Positions 1 through 5,863 of a stretch of DNA of 10,364 nucleotides are shown in pieces. This stretch comes from Candidatus Omnitrophota bacterium (GTDB taxonomy: Bacteria > Omnitrophota > Gorgyraeia > Duberdicusellales > 4484-171): NCBI GenBank assembly GCA_016939345.1, contig JAFGHG010000031.1, forward strand, positions 1-10,364. The letters run 5' to 3'. Position numbers and translations under genes: made by a program. The notes below the pieces were generated by a model. The model ran no database searches and was not told where the DNA came from. It saw nothing but the letters and a program-made list of their open reading frames with translations. Position 1 is the stretch's first letter; each line of letters opens with the position of its first letter.

Positions 1-605
1 AAAAAACAAAGAGCTTTTTTATTTTTAAGCGTATCTAGGTATGTTATCTTAAACTGTTTTTTTCTAAAATCAAAATCATTAAGGCTGACTAAAGCCAAAA
101 TAAAAGCCGTTAATCCCAGCACTACCGGTATAGAATAAATTATCCTCCAGGATAAAAAACCGCTTAAGAAAACGCTGATAAAAGTAGAAACATAGGAAAC
201 AGCGAACAAAGAGCCGATATATTTAGATCTGCTTTTATTTTTAACGGCTTTTCCTACTGTTATCAGGGACAAAGGAACAAACCCGCAGCCAAAGGCCCCC
301 ATTAAAAAACGAAAAACAAAAGCCTGGTGTATGCTTTTTGAAAAGCAGAACAGCAAAGATGAGATAAAAAAGCCAAAACAAATAACAAGAAAGAGATTTT
401 TCAGCTTAAAAATGTTAGTCAAAGGAGCCCAGACTAAAGCAAACACGCCATAAGGAAGCATATATAGCCAGGTGAGCCTTACTGCATAATTTGCCTCAAC
501 CCCGAAGTTAGCGGCTATGGAAGGAACAAGCGCTGCCATGGCTGCCACTCCAAAGGATAGAGCAAAAAACATCAAACACAAGATGTAAAAACTTGTCCTA
601 GGCAT
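1..605 (-). CDS. MFS transporter, N-terminal half (3' end cut by window edge)
   Basis: The first 201 residues of a membrane transporter are visible. Six hydrophobic helices lie at about residues 7-29, 44-62, 70-88, 96-118, 128-150 and 155-175, which is the N-terminal six-helix bundle of a major facilitator superfamily protein. The basic loop between helices 2 and 3 (LTNIFKLKN) is a degenerate form of the MFS motif A, and helix 5 has the glycine-rich pattern (G131, G149) common in drug/H+ antiporters. The start is fixed: an in-frame TAA lies directly before the ATG, although no good Shine-Dalgarno sequence is seen. It starts 24 bp after the aromatase stop, so it is probably translated from the same mRNA. 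As the last visible gene of a polyketide operon it most likely exports the product or gives self-resistance; the substrate itself is inference. Confidence 0.85.
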   Translation of the reverse strand, partial: MPRTSFYILCLMFFALSFGVAAMAALVPSIAANFGVEANYAVRLTWLYMLPYGVFALVWAPLTNIFKLKNLFLVICFGFFISSLLFCFSKSIHQAFVFRFLMGAFGCGFVPLSLITVGKAVKNKSRSKYIGSLFAVSYVSTFISVFLSGFLSWRIIYSIPVVLGLTAFILALVSLNDFDFRKKQFKITYLDTLKNKKALCF

Positions 606-629
606 TATTTATTTTTTCAATGAGCAGGT

Positions 630-1073
630 TTAAGCCTTGACCTTGACCTCTTCTTCGATTATGGCCTTAAAATTTTTTAAGTTTTCTGCTGAATGCTTAT
701 TGATCATTCCTTCAACCTGTTCATCGCTGAATTTAGCTTTTGAGTCCATTGTAAAGTCCTGGATCCAGGTCATCTCAACGCCGCCTTCTACCTTCCGGTA
801 CAGCCAGATGATTTTCATATATCCGAAGGGAAACATCGGCTCGACTCTCGAGGCATAAGCAAATTTATCTTCTTTAAACAGCAAACGATAGGAAATCCAG
901 CTGTTGCCGTTTTCGTGAGTCAACCTAAAGGTGATCTTATTGCCTTCTGTTTTGATGACTTCTGAGCCGGTATATTCTTTGAAATACTCTTTCCAGCGGG
1001 AAATGTCATTGCTTAGGTCAAAGACTTTTTCATAAGGTGCGTTTATGACGATGGAATTAACTGTGTGTGCCAT
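630..1073 (-). CDS. TcmN/WhiE-type polyketide aromatase/cyclase (SRPBCC fold)
   Basis: This 147-residue single-domain protein belongs to the START/SRPBCC polyketide cyclase family. It matches, from my memory of the sequence, the N-terminal aromatase/cyclase domain of tetracenomycin TcmN almost throughout: NSIVINAP at 6-13, the NDI..W segment at 22-27, PFGYM at 82-86, W90, YRKVEGG at 92-98, and EMTW.Q.F at 100-107. Pocket residues known for TcmN (W28, F32, Y35, W65, S67 and the key R69) align with W27, F31, Y34, W59, S61 and R63 here. Such enzymes bind the ACP-tethered poly-beta-ketone and direct first-ring (C9-C14 in TcmN) aldol closure and aromatisation, usually of chains that have not been ketoreduced. 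A strong AAGGAGG site at 1078-1084, four bases before the ATG, fixes the start. TcmN has a fused O-methyltransferase; this one does not, like WhiE ORFVI. Confidence 0.93.
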   Translation of the reverse strand: MAHTVNSIVINAPYEKVFDLSNDISRWKEYFKEYTGSEVIKTEGNKITFRLTHENGNSWISYRLLFKEDKFAYASRVEPMFPFGYMKIIWLYRKVEGGVEMTWIQDFTMDSKAKFSDEQVEGMINKHSAENLKNFKAIIEEEVKVKA

Positions 1074-1077
1074 TTTT

Positions 1078-1084
1078 CCTCCTT
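1078..1084 (-). promoter_or_regulatory. Ribosome binding site of the aromatase gene
   Basis: AAGGAGG on the minus strand, four bases upstream of the ATG at 1073. It is the strongest Shine-Dalgarno match in the window and lies just inside the gene-proximal end of the heptad inverted repeat (1093-1191). Confidence 0.8.
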
Positions 1085-1092
1085 CTTTTATC

Positions 1093-1191
1093 GTATCTAG
1101 TTACTGGTATCTGGTATCTAGTTTTTAATAATTTATTTGGAAAAGGCTTCTCAATTTTTTTACTAGATACTATTCACTAGATGCCAGATAC
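1093..1191. repeat. Heptad-unit inverted repeat, CTAGATA family, cyclase-aromatase gap
   Basis: Two 30-nt arms, 1093-1122 and 1162-1191, are imperfect inverted complements (21 of 30 pair, the inner nine perfectly) round a 39-nt AT-rich core. Each arm is built of about four 7-bp units resembling GTATCTA / ACTAGAT. The right arm lies four bases beyond the cyclase stop codon and the left arm just upstream of the aromatase ribosome site, so the structure fills the gap. There is no U-tract on the minus strand, so it does not look like a Rho-independent terminator. RNA transcribed through it could form a long hairpin. Confidence 0.8.
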
Positions 1192-1194
1192 TTA

Positions 1195-1998
1195 TTAATT
1201 ATCAATAATTGCTACAACTCTGGCCCAGGCTGCACCGGTTTGGCGAATCCTGACCGGAAAACAAATTACCTTAAATCCATGATCAGGCAGGCTCTCTAAA
1301 TTAGCCAGCCTCTCAATATGTATGAATTCCCGTTTTCTTCCGTAAAAATGTACAGGCCATAGCGAGGACGGGTCTTTTTTATCCTGAAAATCCTTCATCA
1401 TATGTTTATAAGGCCGGTCTATGCCCATTGTGTCAACACCGAAGATCTTTATCTCCTTATCAAGGAGAAAATCAACTGCTGAAACGCCGACTCCCGGATA
1501 ATCGCTGAAATATTCAGGACCGCCGAATTTTTTATCTGATCCGGTATATAAAAGAACTATATCAAAAGGCTTTAAGGCGTAATTTATTTTTTTAAGCCCT
1601 GTTTTAATATCTTCAGCCGTTATCACCTGGTCTGCAGTCTTATTAGTAAGGTCTATTTTAACTCCGTCATGAAAACACCATTCAAGAGGTATTTCATCAG
1701 CTGTCTTTGAATCCCTGCCTTCAGACCTAGAGCCGTAATGATATGAGTAGTCAAGATGGGTGCCGCTGTGCACAGATGAATAAACCATCTCTAAAGATAA
1801 AAATTCTTCATCCGGTAAATCTTCCTTTTTGATGATTCTCTGGCCCTTATCAAAAAGTTTTTTATTTTCGGGACCACGGGACATAAGAACCTTGTTGAGC
1901 TTCTCAACCCCTTCTTTATGCGAAGTCCTGTCGATTCTAAGCTCGTGGACTTCAAAAGCCTTGTCGTCAATGGGAAGACTTAAATCTATAATTTTCAT
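1195..1998 (-). CDS. Metal-dependent cyclase family protein (PF04199), likely polyketide cyclase
   Basis: A 267-residue protein of the kynurenine-formamidase-like cyclase family. The metal motif HxGTHxDxPxH reads HSGTHLDYSYH at 77-87: the three His and the Asp are kept, while the usual Pro is Ser85. The family's C-terminal hallmarks follow: GVDTMGID at 208-215, then ERLANLESLP at about 249-258, and a terminal ARVVAI. Members of PF04199 act as later-ring cyclases in actinobacterial type II PKS pathways (the OxyN / DpsY / SnoaM group), and others hydrolyse N-formylkynurenine. Its place between ACP and TcmN-type aromatase makes the polyketide role far more likely. At 267 residues it is longer than the roughly 210-residue formamidases, as PKS members are. 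No convincing Shine-Dalgarno site precedes the ATG; the next Met is residue 39, inside the domain, so this start is preferred. Confidence 0.87.
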   Translation of the reverse strand: MKIIDLSLPIDDKAFEVHELRIDRTSHKEGVEKLNKVLMSRGPENKKLFDKGQRIIKKEDLPDEEFLSLEMVYSSVHSGTHLDYSYHYGSRSEGRDSKTADEIPLEWCFHDGVKIDLTNKTADQVITAEDIKTGLKKINYALKPFDIVLLYTGSDKKFGGPEYFSDYPGVGVSAVDFLLDKEIKIFGVDTMGIDRPYKHMMKDFQDKKDPSSLWPVHFYGRKREFIHIERLANLESLPDHGFKVICFPVRIRQTGAAWARVVAIIDN

Positions 1999-2007
1999 AA
2001 TTTTGTT

Positions 2008-2110
2008 TAGTATCTAGTAATAAATACAATCAATACATTAAATTTTTTAATCTTCTATTTTAGGTTTTTTGTTCAACAAAGCAAGATACTAGATACTATT
2101 CACTAGATAC
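2008..2110. repeat. Heptad-unit inverted repeat, CTAGATA family, ACP-cyclase gap
   Basis: A 12-nt arm TAGTATCTAGTA at 2008-2019 is perfectly complementary to 2087-2098, and the right side continues as 7-bp ACTAGAT-like units to 2110, five bases short of the ACP stop codon. A 22-base stretch of the right arm (2087-2108) is identical to 1161-1182 in the next gap downstream. The left arm has decayed to about two units. The core between the arms is AT-rich with no open frame of note. Confidence 0.75.
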
Positions 2111-2114
2111 GAAT

Positions 2115-2348
2115 TTATTGTTTTTTCTTCTCGATTGTAGCTATGATTTCAAGTGGTGTGGAGAACTTAGTAACTTCATCGGTTCCAAGGGGCACGTCAA
2201 AATGTTTTTTTAAAGTTACAACCAGCTCAACAACCTCGGTTGAATCAACTCCTATAGAATCATAAAGTTTTTGGTCTTCTTTTACCTCTTCTGCGCTTAC
2301 ATCCAAAGTAGAACATATAACTCCGATAACCTCTTCCTTTAATGCCAT
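2115..2348 (-). CDS. Acyl carrier protein of the type II polyketide synthase
   Basis: A 77-residue acidic four-helix carrier protein. The phosphopantetheine attachment serine is Ser36 in the motif GVDSTEVVEL (33-42); the residue after Ser is Thr rather than the usual Leu or Val. Length and the acidic helix 2 (EVVELVVTLKKHF) are normal for a PKS or fatty-acid ACP. It would carry the growing poly-beta-ketone between KS-alpha/KS-beta and the cyclases after activation by a phosphopantetheinyl transferase, which is not encoded in the window. The start is supported by a GGAGGT ribosome site at 2355-2360, six bases upstream. Its place directly after KS-beta reproduces the classic KS-alpha, KS-beta, ACP gene order of minimal type II PKSs. 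It could also serve fatty-acid synthesis, but the neighbours argue against that. Confidence 0.93.
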   Translation of the reverse strand: MALKEEVIGVICSTLDVSAEEVKEDQKLYDSIGVDSTEVVELVVTLKKHFDVPLGTDEVTKFSTPLEIIATIEKKKQ

Positions 2349-2350
2349 AT

Positions 2351-2367
2351 AAAAACCTCCGGTTTTT
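2351..2367 (-). promoter_or_regulatory. ACP ribosome site inside a small hairpin
   Basis: On the minus strand the GGAGGT Shine-Dalgarno sequence (2355-2360) forms the loop and one side of a perfect 7-bp stem with a 3-nt loop (AAAAACC / GGTTTTT, 2351-2367). The stem is mostly A-U and so weak; sequestration of the site is possible but unproven. Confidence 0.45.
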
Positions 2368-2502
2368 TAGTCCATAGCCGATAGTCCGTAGTTTATAAAA
2401 TATATTGCATTTTTAAATAAGATAAAAATAATCAACTTTCTTAGTGTGTTTTTTATCTTAAACTGTATACAATATAAACTATCGACCATCGACCATGGAC
2501 TA
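2368..2502. repeat. Heptad-unit inverted repeat, CTATGGA family, KS-beta-ACP gap
   Basis: Arms 2368-2397 and 2473-2502 are inverted complements at 25 of 30 positions, built of 7-bp units such as ACTATCG and ACCATGG. The 75-nt core is AT-rich and shares TTTTAAATAAGA (2411-2422) and ATACAATAT (2467-2475) with the element on the other side of the KS-beta gene. The right arm ends ten bases before the KS-beta stop codon. Confidence 0.85.
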
Positions 2503-2512
2503 TAAGACTATA

Positions 2513-3748
2513 TTATTCTTTCTCAACTGCCAAGACAACATTTATCCCGCCGCGGCCCCTGGCAATAATCAGGGCTTTATCAATCTGCCTTTCCACCGGT
2601 TTATTGGGTGTATAATCAAGGTCGCAGTCGGGATCGCTCATCTGGTAATTTATGGTCGGAAGAACTGTTGAGTTCTTCATGGAAAAAATAGTAGAGATCA
2701 AATCAAGGGCGGTTTGTGCGCCAAGCAGATTGCCATACATACTTTTTGGCGCGCTTAAAGAAATTGTTTCTATTTGTTTTCCGAAAACATTTTTTAAAGC
2801 CATGGTCTCAAGATAATCACCCATTTCTGATGCTTCAGCATCAAGGCAGATATAGTGGACATTACGCTTGCTCCAACGGGCATCCTTCAGGCATTCCTCA
2901 ATAGCATACTCAAGGTTCTTTGAGTCTGGCCGGTAACGGTTATAGTGGTATCCGTCTGATGAAAAACCAATACCTTTTATAAATCCGTAAATCGGAGCAT
3001 TCCTTCTCAAAGCATGAGATTCTTTCTCAAGCACGGTCATGCCGGCACCTTCGGCGAGAACAAATCCGTCGCGGTACAGATCATAAGGCCTATAGGCTCT
3101 TTTACAGGTAAGGTTGTTTTTTGAAAGGCCTCCGCGGGAATTGGCGCAAAGCAAAGCATAGGGTGTTATCGGGGCTTCCATCCCACCGGCCAGAACAAAT
3201 TCGTTTTTATCTTCTAATATTGTTTTTGAAGCATACCAAAGAGCTAAAGCTGAAGAAGCTTTATCAGCAACAATGGTCTTGCTGTAACCTTTAAACCCGT
3301 AATAAATAGTTACCTGGCCCTGGGGCGCCGCCGGAAACCAGGCTGAAGCCATATAGGGAGATATGCCTTCTCTTCCTTCAAGATAAAGGTCGCGCAGTTC
3401 AGTCTCAGCAAAAAGCCAGCCTCCCAAGGCATTACCCATAAAAACTCCGACTTGATTTTTATCAACATTGTCAAGATCAAGATTTGAATCCTTTATAGCC
3501 TGGTCACTGGCTACCAAAGCCATATGTGAAAAGACATCGATCTTTTTTATCAGTCTTCCTGATAAATGAGTATAGTGGTCCAGCTCGTGGACCTGGCCGG
3601 CTATGCGGCTGGGATAATTAGAGGCATCGAAACGGCTGATCTCATCTATATATGAATCGGCCCGCTTTAAATTAGCCCAGAATGTTTCTTTCTTCAGACC
3701 ACAGGGTGAAACAACGCCTAATCCTGTTATTGCTACGCGCTCGCTCAT
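2513..3748 (-). CDS. Type II PKS chain-length factor (ketosynthase beta subunit)
   Basis: A 411-residue thiolase-fold protein that aligns over its whole length with the neighbouring KS-alpha but has lost the catalytic residues. The nucleophile Cys167 of KS-alpha is replaced by Lys163 (VADKASSALAL), His307 by Asp303 (YICLDAEAS) and His344 by Asn340 (KSMYGNLLG), while Lys335 is kept. The Asp at the first His position is typical of chain-length factors; the Cys position is normally Gln, so Lys is unusual. The partner would form a KS-alpha/KS-beta heterodimer whose interface tunnel sets polyketide length. The ATG is preceded by GAGGT six bases upstream. A heptad inverted repeat lies on each side of this gene, separating it from KS-alpha by 177 bp, where the two are normally closely spaced or translationally coupled in Streptomyces. 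An aryl-polyene-type CLF is an alternative but the aromatase and cyclase argue for aromatic products. Confidence 0.92.
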   Translation of the reverse strand: MSERVAITGLGVVSPCGLKKETFWANLKRADSYIDEISRFDASNYPSRIAGQVHELDHYTHLSGRLIKKIDVFSHMALVASDQAIKDSNLDLDNVDKNQVGVFMGNALGGWLFAETELRDLYLEGREGISPYMASAWFPAAPQGQVTIYYGFKGYSKTIVADKASSALALWYASKTILEDKNEFVLAGGMEAPITPYALLCANSRGGLSKNNLTCKRAYRPYDLYRDGFVLAEGAGMTVLEKESHALRRNAPIYGFIKGIGFSSDGYHYNRYRPDSKNLEYAIEECLKDARWSKRNVHYICLDAEASEMGDYLETMALKNVFGKQIETISLSAPKSMYGNLLGAQTALDLISTIFSMKNSTVLPTINYQMSDPDCDLDYTPNKPVERQIDKALIIARGRGGINVVLAVEKE

Positions 3749-3771
3749 AATAACCTCACTTTGTTAAGCAT

Positions 3772-3923
3772 ATAGTCCATAGTCAGTAGTCCGTAGTCCA
3801 TAGTATTATATAGTAGTTTTAAATAAGACGTGGCTTTTGATTTCAATATTTTCAACTTATACCTTAATACAATATTAACTATGGACTATGGACTATGGAC
3901 TATCGACTATTAACTATTGACTA
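3772..3923. repeat. Heptad tandem and inverted repeat, CTATGGA family, KS-alpha-KS-beta gap
   Basis: The most regular repeat of the window. From 3878 to 3923 run six and a half copies of a 7-bp unit, ACTATNN, the first three identical (ACTATGG). Arm 3772-3804 is the inverted complement of 3878-3910 at 29 of 33 positions. The core holds TTTTAAATAAGA (3817-3828) and ATACAATAT (3867-3875), both shared with the element at 2368-2502. The tandem units end two bases before the KS-alpha stop codon. An RNA through this element could form a hairpin of over 30 bp. Confidence 0.9.
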
Positions 3924-3925
3924 AA

Positions 3926-5176
3926 TTATTTCCAGCGTTTAAAAACAATTGATGAATGAATGCCGGAAAACCCGCTGCTGGTTTTAAGAATAAAATCCGG
4001 CATCAGCTCTCTTTTGGTATTAGGTATATAGTCTAAATCACACATCGGGTCAGGTTCCTCCTGGTTTATAGTCGGAGGCAGATAGCCGTGTTTAAAAATC
4101 ATACAGCAAAGAACACTCTCGGCAGCATTAGCTGCAGCCAGAGGATGGCCGATCATCGATTTGATAGAACTTATTGGTATTTTATAAGCTAACTCACCGA
4201 AGACCTGCTTATAGGCATCGGTCTCAAAGGCATCGTTCTGCTTTGTCGAAGAGCCGTGGGCATTTATATATCCTATCTCTTCTTTTTTTATACCGGCCTC
4301 GCTTATGGCTATATCCATGCACCTGGCCATTGGTTCTCCATTTGCCGGAAGATCGGTCATGTGATAAGCATTGCAGCTTGTTCCATAACCGATTACCTCG
4401 GCATAAATAGGCACTCCTCTTTTTTTAGCATGCTCAAGCTCTTCCAAGATCAATATCCCGGAAGCTTCTGATATGACAAAACCGTTGCGCTTATTGTCAA
4501 AAGGACGCGATGCTTTATGGGGCTGATCGTTATTTTTTGCAAGGACATTGACCACATCAAAAGCCCCGAAGGTTATCGGTGTGACAGGAGCTTCGCTGGC
4601 GCCGGAGATAATTACATCCTGGCGGCCGTCACGGATAAGCTCATAGGCAAAGCCTAAAGAATCAGTCCCGGCTGTGCATCCGGTAGAAATAGTACAGTTG
4701 ATTCCCTGAGTATCATATTTTGCCGATATCTCGGCACTGGGAGTATTAAACATGGCAGCATCATATAAATAAGGCCGGCCTTTTCTCGGGTCAATTGGTT
4801 TTTTCCCCCAATCAGTAACCAAAAGAAACTCTTCTTCCATAAAGCGGGTGCCGCATATGGCATTTGCCAGAACCACCCCGCATCTTTTCTGATCAAGTTC
4901 CCGGAAATTTATCTTTGCGTCTTCTACTGCCTGTTTAGCTGCGGCAATTGCAAATTGAACATACCTGTCCATACGTTTATGGTCATTTATGCCGAAGTTT
5001 AAAGGGTCAAATTCCAAATCCTGAGAGGCGATTTTAGACACGAACAGGCTGACATCGAAATTATCTACTTTTTCTATGCACGGTTTTCCATCAATAAGGT
5101 TTTTATAAAATTCTTCCTTATCTTCGCCGGCACCGCTAATAACGCCTATTCCTGTGATTACAACTCGTCTTGCCAT
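3926..5176 (-). CDS. Type II PKS ketosynthase alpha subunit
   Basis: A 416-residue beta-ketoacyl synthase of the FabF/KAS II fold. The catalytic triad is complete: Cys167 in STGCTAGTD, His307 in NAHGSSTKQND and His344 in KSMIGHPLAA, with Lys339. The NAHGS.TKQND block and the following ETDAYK segment are characteristic of KS-alpha of aromatic PKSs as well as FabF. It would perform decarboxylative Claisen condensations of malonyl-ACP on the growing chain together with the KS-beta subunit. A FabF housekeeping role is unlikely because the next gene is a triad-less paralogue and an ACP and two polyketide cyclases follow. The start has an AAGGAG site at 5185-5190, eight bases upstream. The promoter-distal gap to KS-beta is filled by a heptad inverted repeat; upstream a GC-rich hairpin separates it from the TIGR04076-like gene. 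Confidence 0.94.
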   Translation of the reverse strand: MARRVVITGIGVISGAGEDKEEFYKNLIDGKPCIEKVDNFDVSLFVSKIASQDLEFDPLNFGINDHKRMDRYVQFAIAAAKQAVEDAKINFRELDQKRCGVVLANAICGTRFMEEEFLLVTDWGKKPIDPRKGRPYLYDAAMFNTPSAEISAKYDTQGINCTISTGCTAGTDSLGFAYELIRDGRQDVIISGASEAPVTPITFGAFDVVNVLAKNNDQPHKASRPFDNKRNGFVISEASGILILEELEHAKKRGVPIYAEVIGYGTSCNAYHMTDLPANGEPMARCMDIAISEAGIKKEEIGYINAHGSSTKQNDAFETDAYKQVFGELAYKIPISSIKSMIGHPLAAANAAESVLCCMIFKHGYLPPTINQEEPDPMCDLDYIPNTKRELMPDFILKTSSGFSGIHSSIVFKRWK

Positions 5177-5204
5177 TATTGCTGCTCCTTGATTTTTGCT
5201 GTAT

Positions 5205-5227
5205 GGGGCCGGGGCCAGCCCGGCCCC
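5205..5227. repeat. GC-rich palindrome, copy 1
   Basis: A perfect 9-bp stem GGGGCCGGG / CCCGGCCCC with a 5-nt loop fills the short gap between the TIGR04076-like gene and KS-alpha. The trailing CCCCTACATATTT (5224-5236) is identical to the end of the palindrome at 7171-7200, so both belong to one dispersed family. No U-tract follows on the minus strand. Confidence 0.8.
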
Positions 5228-5236
5228 TACATATTT

Positions 5237-5863
5237 CTAGGTGTCTTTGCGTGATACTTTAAATACTATGTTACCGCCGTCCGGGCAGGTAACTGTATCA
5301 ATTGAATCAGGGTTATCCATAAAGAAAAACTTTGCTCCGAAGTTCAGGGCAAAAAGAGCAGGAAAAGCCGTGTGCCAGGCAGCTCCGCAAAAGCCATCAA
5401 TACATTTTAAGCCTTTAACCTGCCACTTATCTCCGACTTGATATTTATAGCTGCATCTGCCCTTTGCCTGCACTACTTCAAGCTCCATATCCTTAGGGTC
5501 AGGTCCATTAAAATCAGGGTCTTTGGGTATAAATTCCACCTTATCTTCTTTGTCCAACACCTCAACCAAAAATTCGGCCTTTCCGCCGTCAGGACAAGTC
5601 ACTTTCAGCGAACGCTGATTATCCATAAAGCGAAACCTGGCTCCAAAACTTAAAGCATAGGCAACCGGAAAAAGAGCATGAGCAAGGCCGAGGCAGAAAT
5701 GTTTGGGAGGATGCGTAAAATCTCCCAGAATCAGCTCATCGCCTTCTTTGTAATTGTGATAACACTCTCCGTATATCTTAAGACAGGTAACCTTTAATCT
5801 GGGAAAAGGTGTTTTGATTGCATTACAATCAGCGCACAAGTATTCTTTTTTATCGCACTTCAT
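5237..5863 (-). CDS. Tandem TIGR04076-like two-domain protein
   Basis: A 208-residue protein made of two copies of an ~80-residue domain that resembles TIGR04076, a small family of unknown function normally found as a single ~80-100-residue unit. Domain 1 spans about residues 23-102 and domain 2 about 126-205; each contains G.C...Y..GD, an HALFP or HTAFP segment, a F.MDN turn and VTCPDGG. Three cysteines sit at matching places in each copy (34/57/90 and 137/159/193). An extra N-terminal Cys3, Cys10-x2-Cys13 cluster could bind metal. No signal peptide is seen, so it is probably cytoplasmic. The ATG overlaps the end of the PanE-like gene by 14 bp and has AAGGAG eight bases upstream, so the two are likely translationally coupled and may function together. 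The function is unknown; a metal or redox role is only a guess from the cysteines. Confidence 0.75.
   Translation of the reverse strand: MKCDKKEYLCADCNAIKTPFPRLKVTCLKIYGECYHNYKEGDELILGDFTHPPKHFCLGLAHALFPVAYALSFGARFRFMDNQRSLKVTCPDGGKAEFLVEVLDKEDKVEFIPKDPDFNGPDPKDMELEVVQAKGRCSYKYQVGDKWQVKGLKCIDGFCGAAWHTAFPALFALNFGAKFFFMDNPDSIDTVTCPDGGNIVFKVSRKDT

Noticed and set aside
637..858. Plus-strand open frame across the aromatase gene
   Set aside because: It is antisense to a gene with strong family match and a good ribosome site, and its product resembles nothing.
1093..1191. Insertion-sequence remnant in the cyclase-aromatase gap
   Set aside because: There is no transposase fragment or clear target duplication; only heptad-based inverted arms are seen.
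630..1998. The PF04199 gene as kynurenine formamidase of tryptophan breakdown
   Set aside because: No other kynurenine-pathway gene is present, while it lies between the PKS ACP and a TcmN-type aromatase.
3772..3923. CRISPR array
   Set aside because: The units are 7 bp and contiguous, without spacers, and no cas gene is present.
4174..4896. Several open frames in other phases across KS-alpha (4174-4410 and 4256-4471 plus strand, 4654-4896 minus strand)
   Set aside because: All lie inside the KS-alpha coding region, whose catalytic residues and motifs are intact, and lack family features.
2513..5176. The two ketosynthases as housekeeping FabF paralogues of fatty-acid synthesis
   Set aside because: The second copy has lost all three catalytic residues in chain-length-factor fashion, and an aromatase and cyclase follow the ACP; no fabD, fabG or fabZ is nearby.
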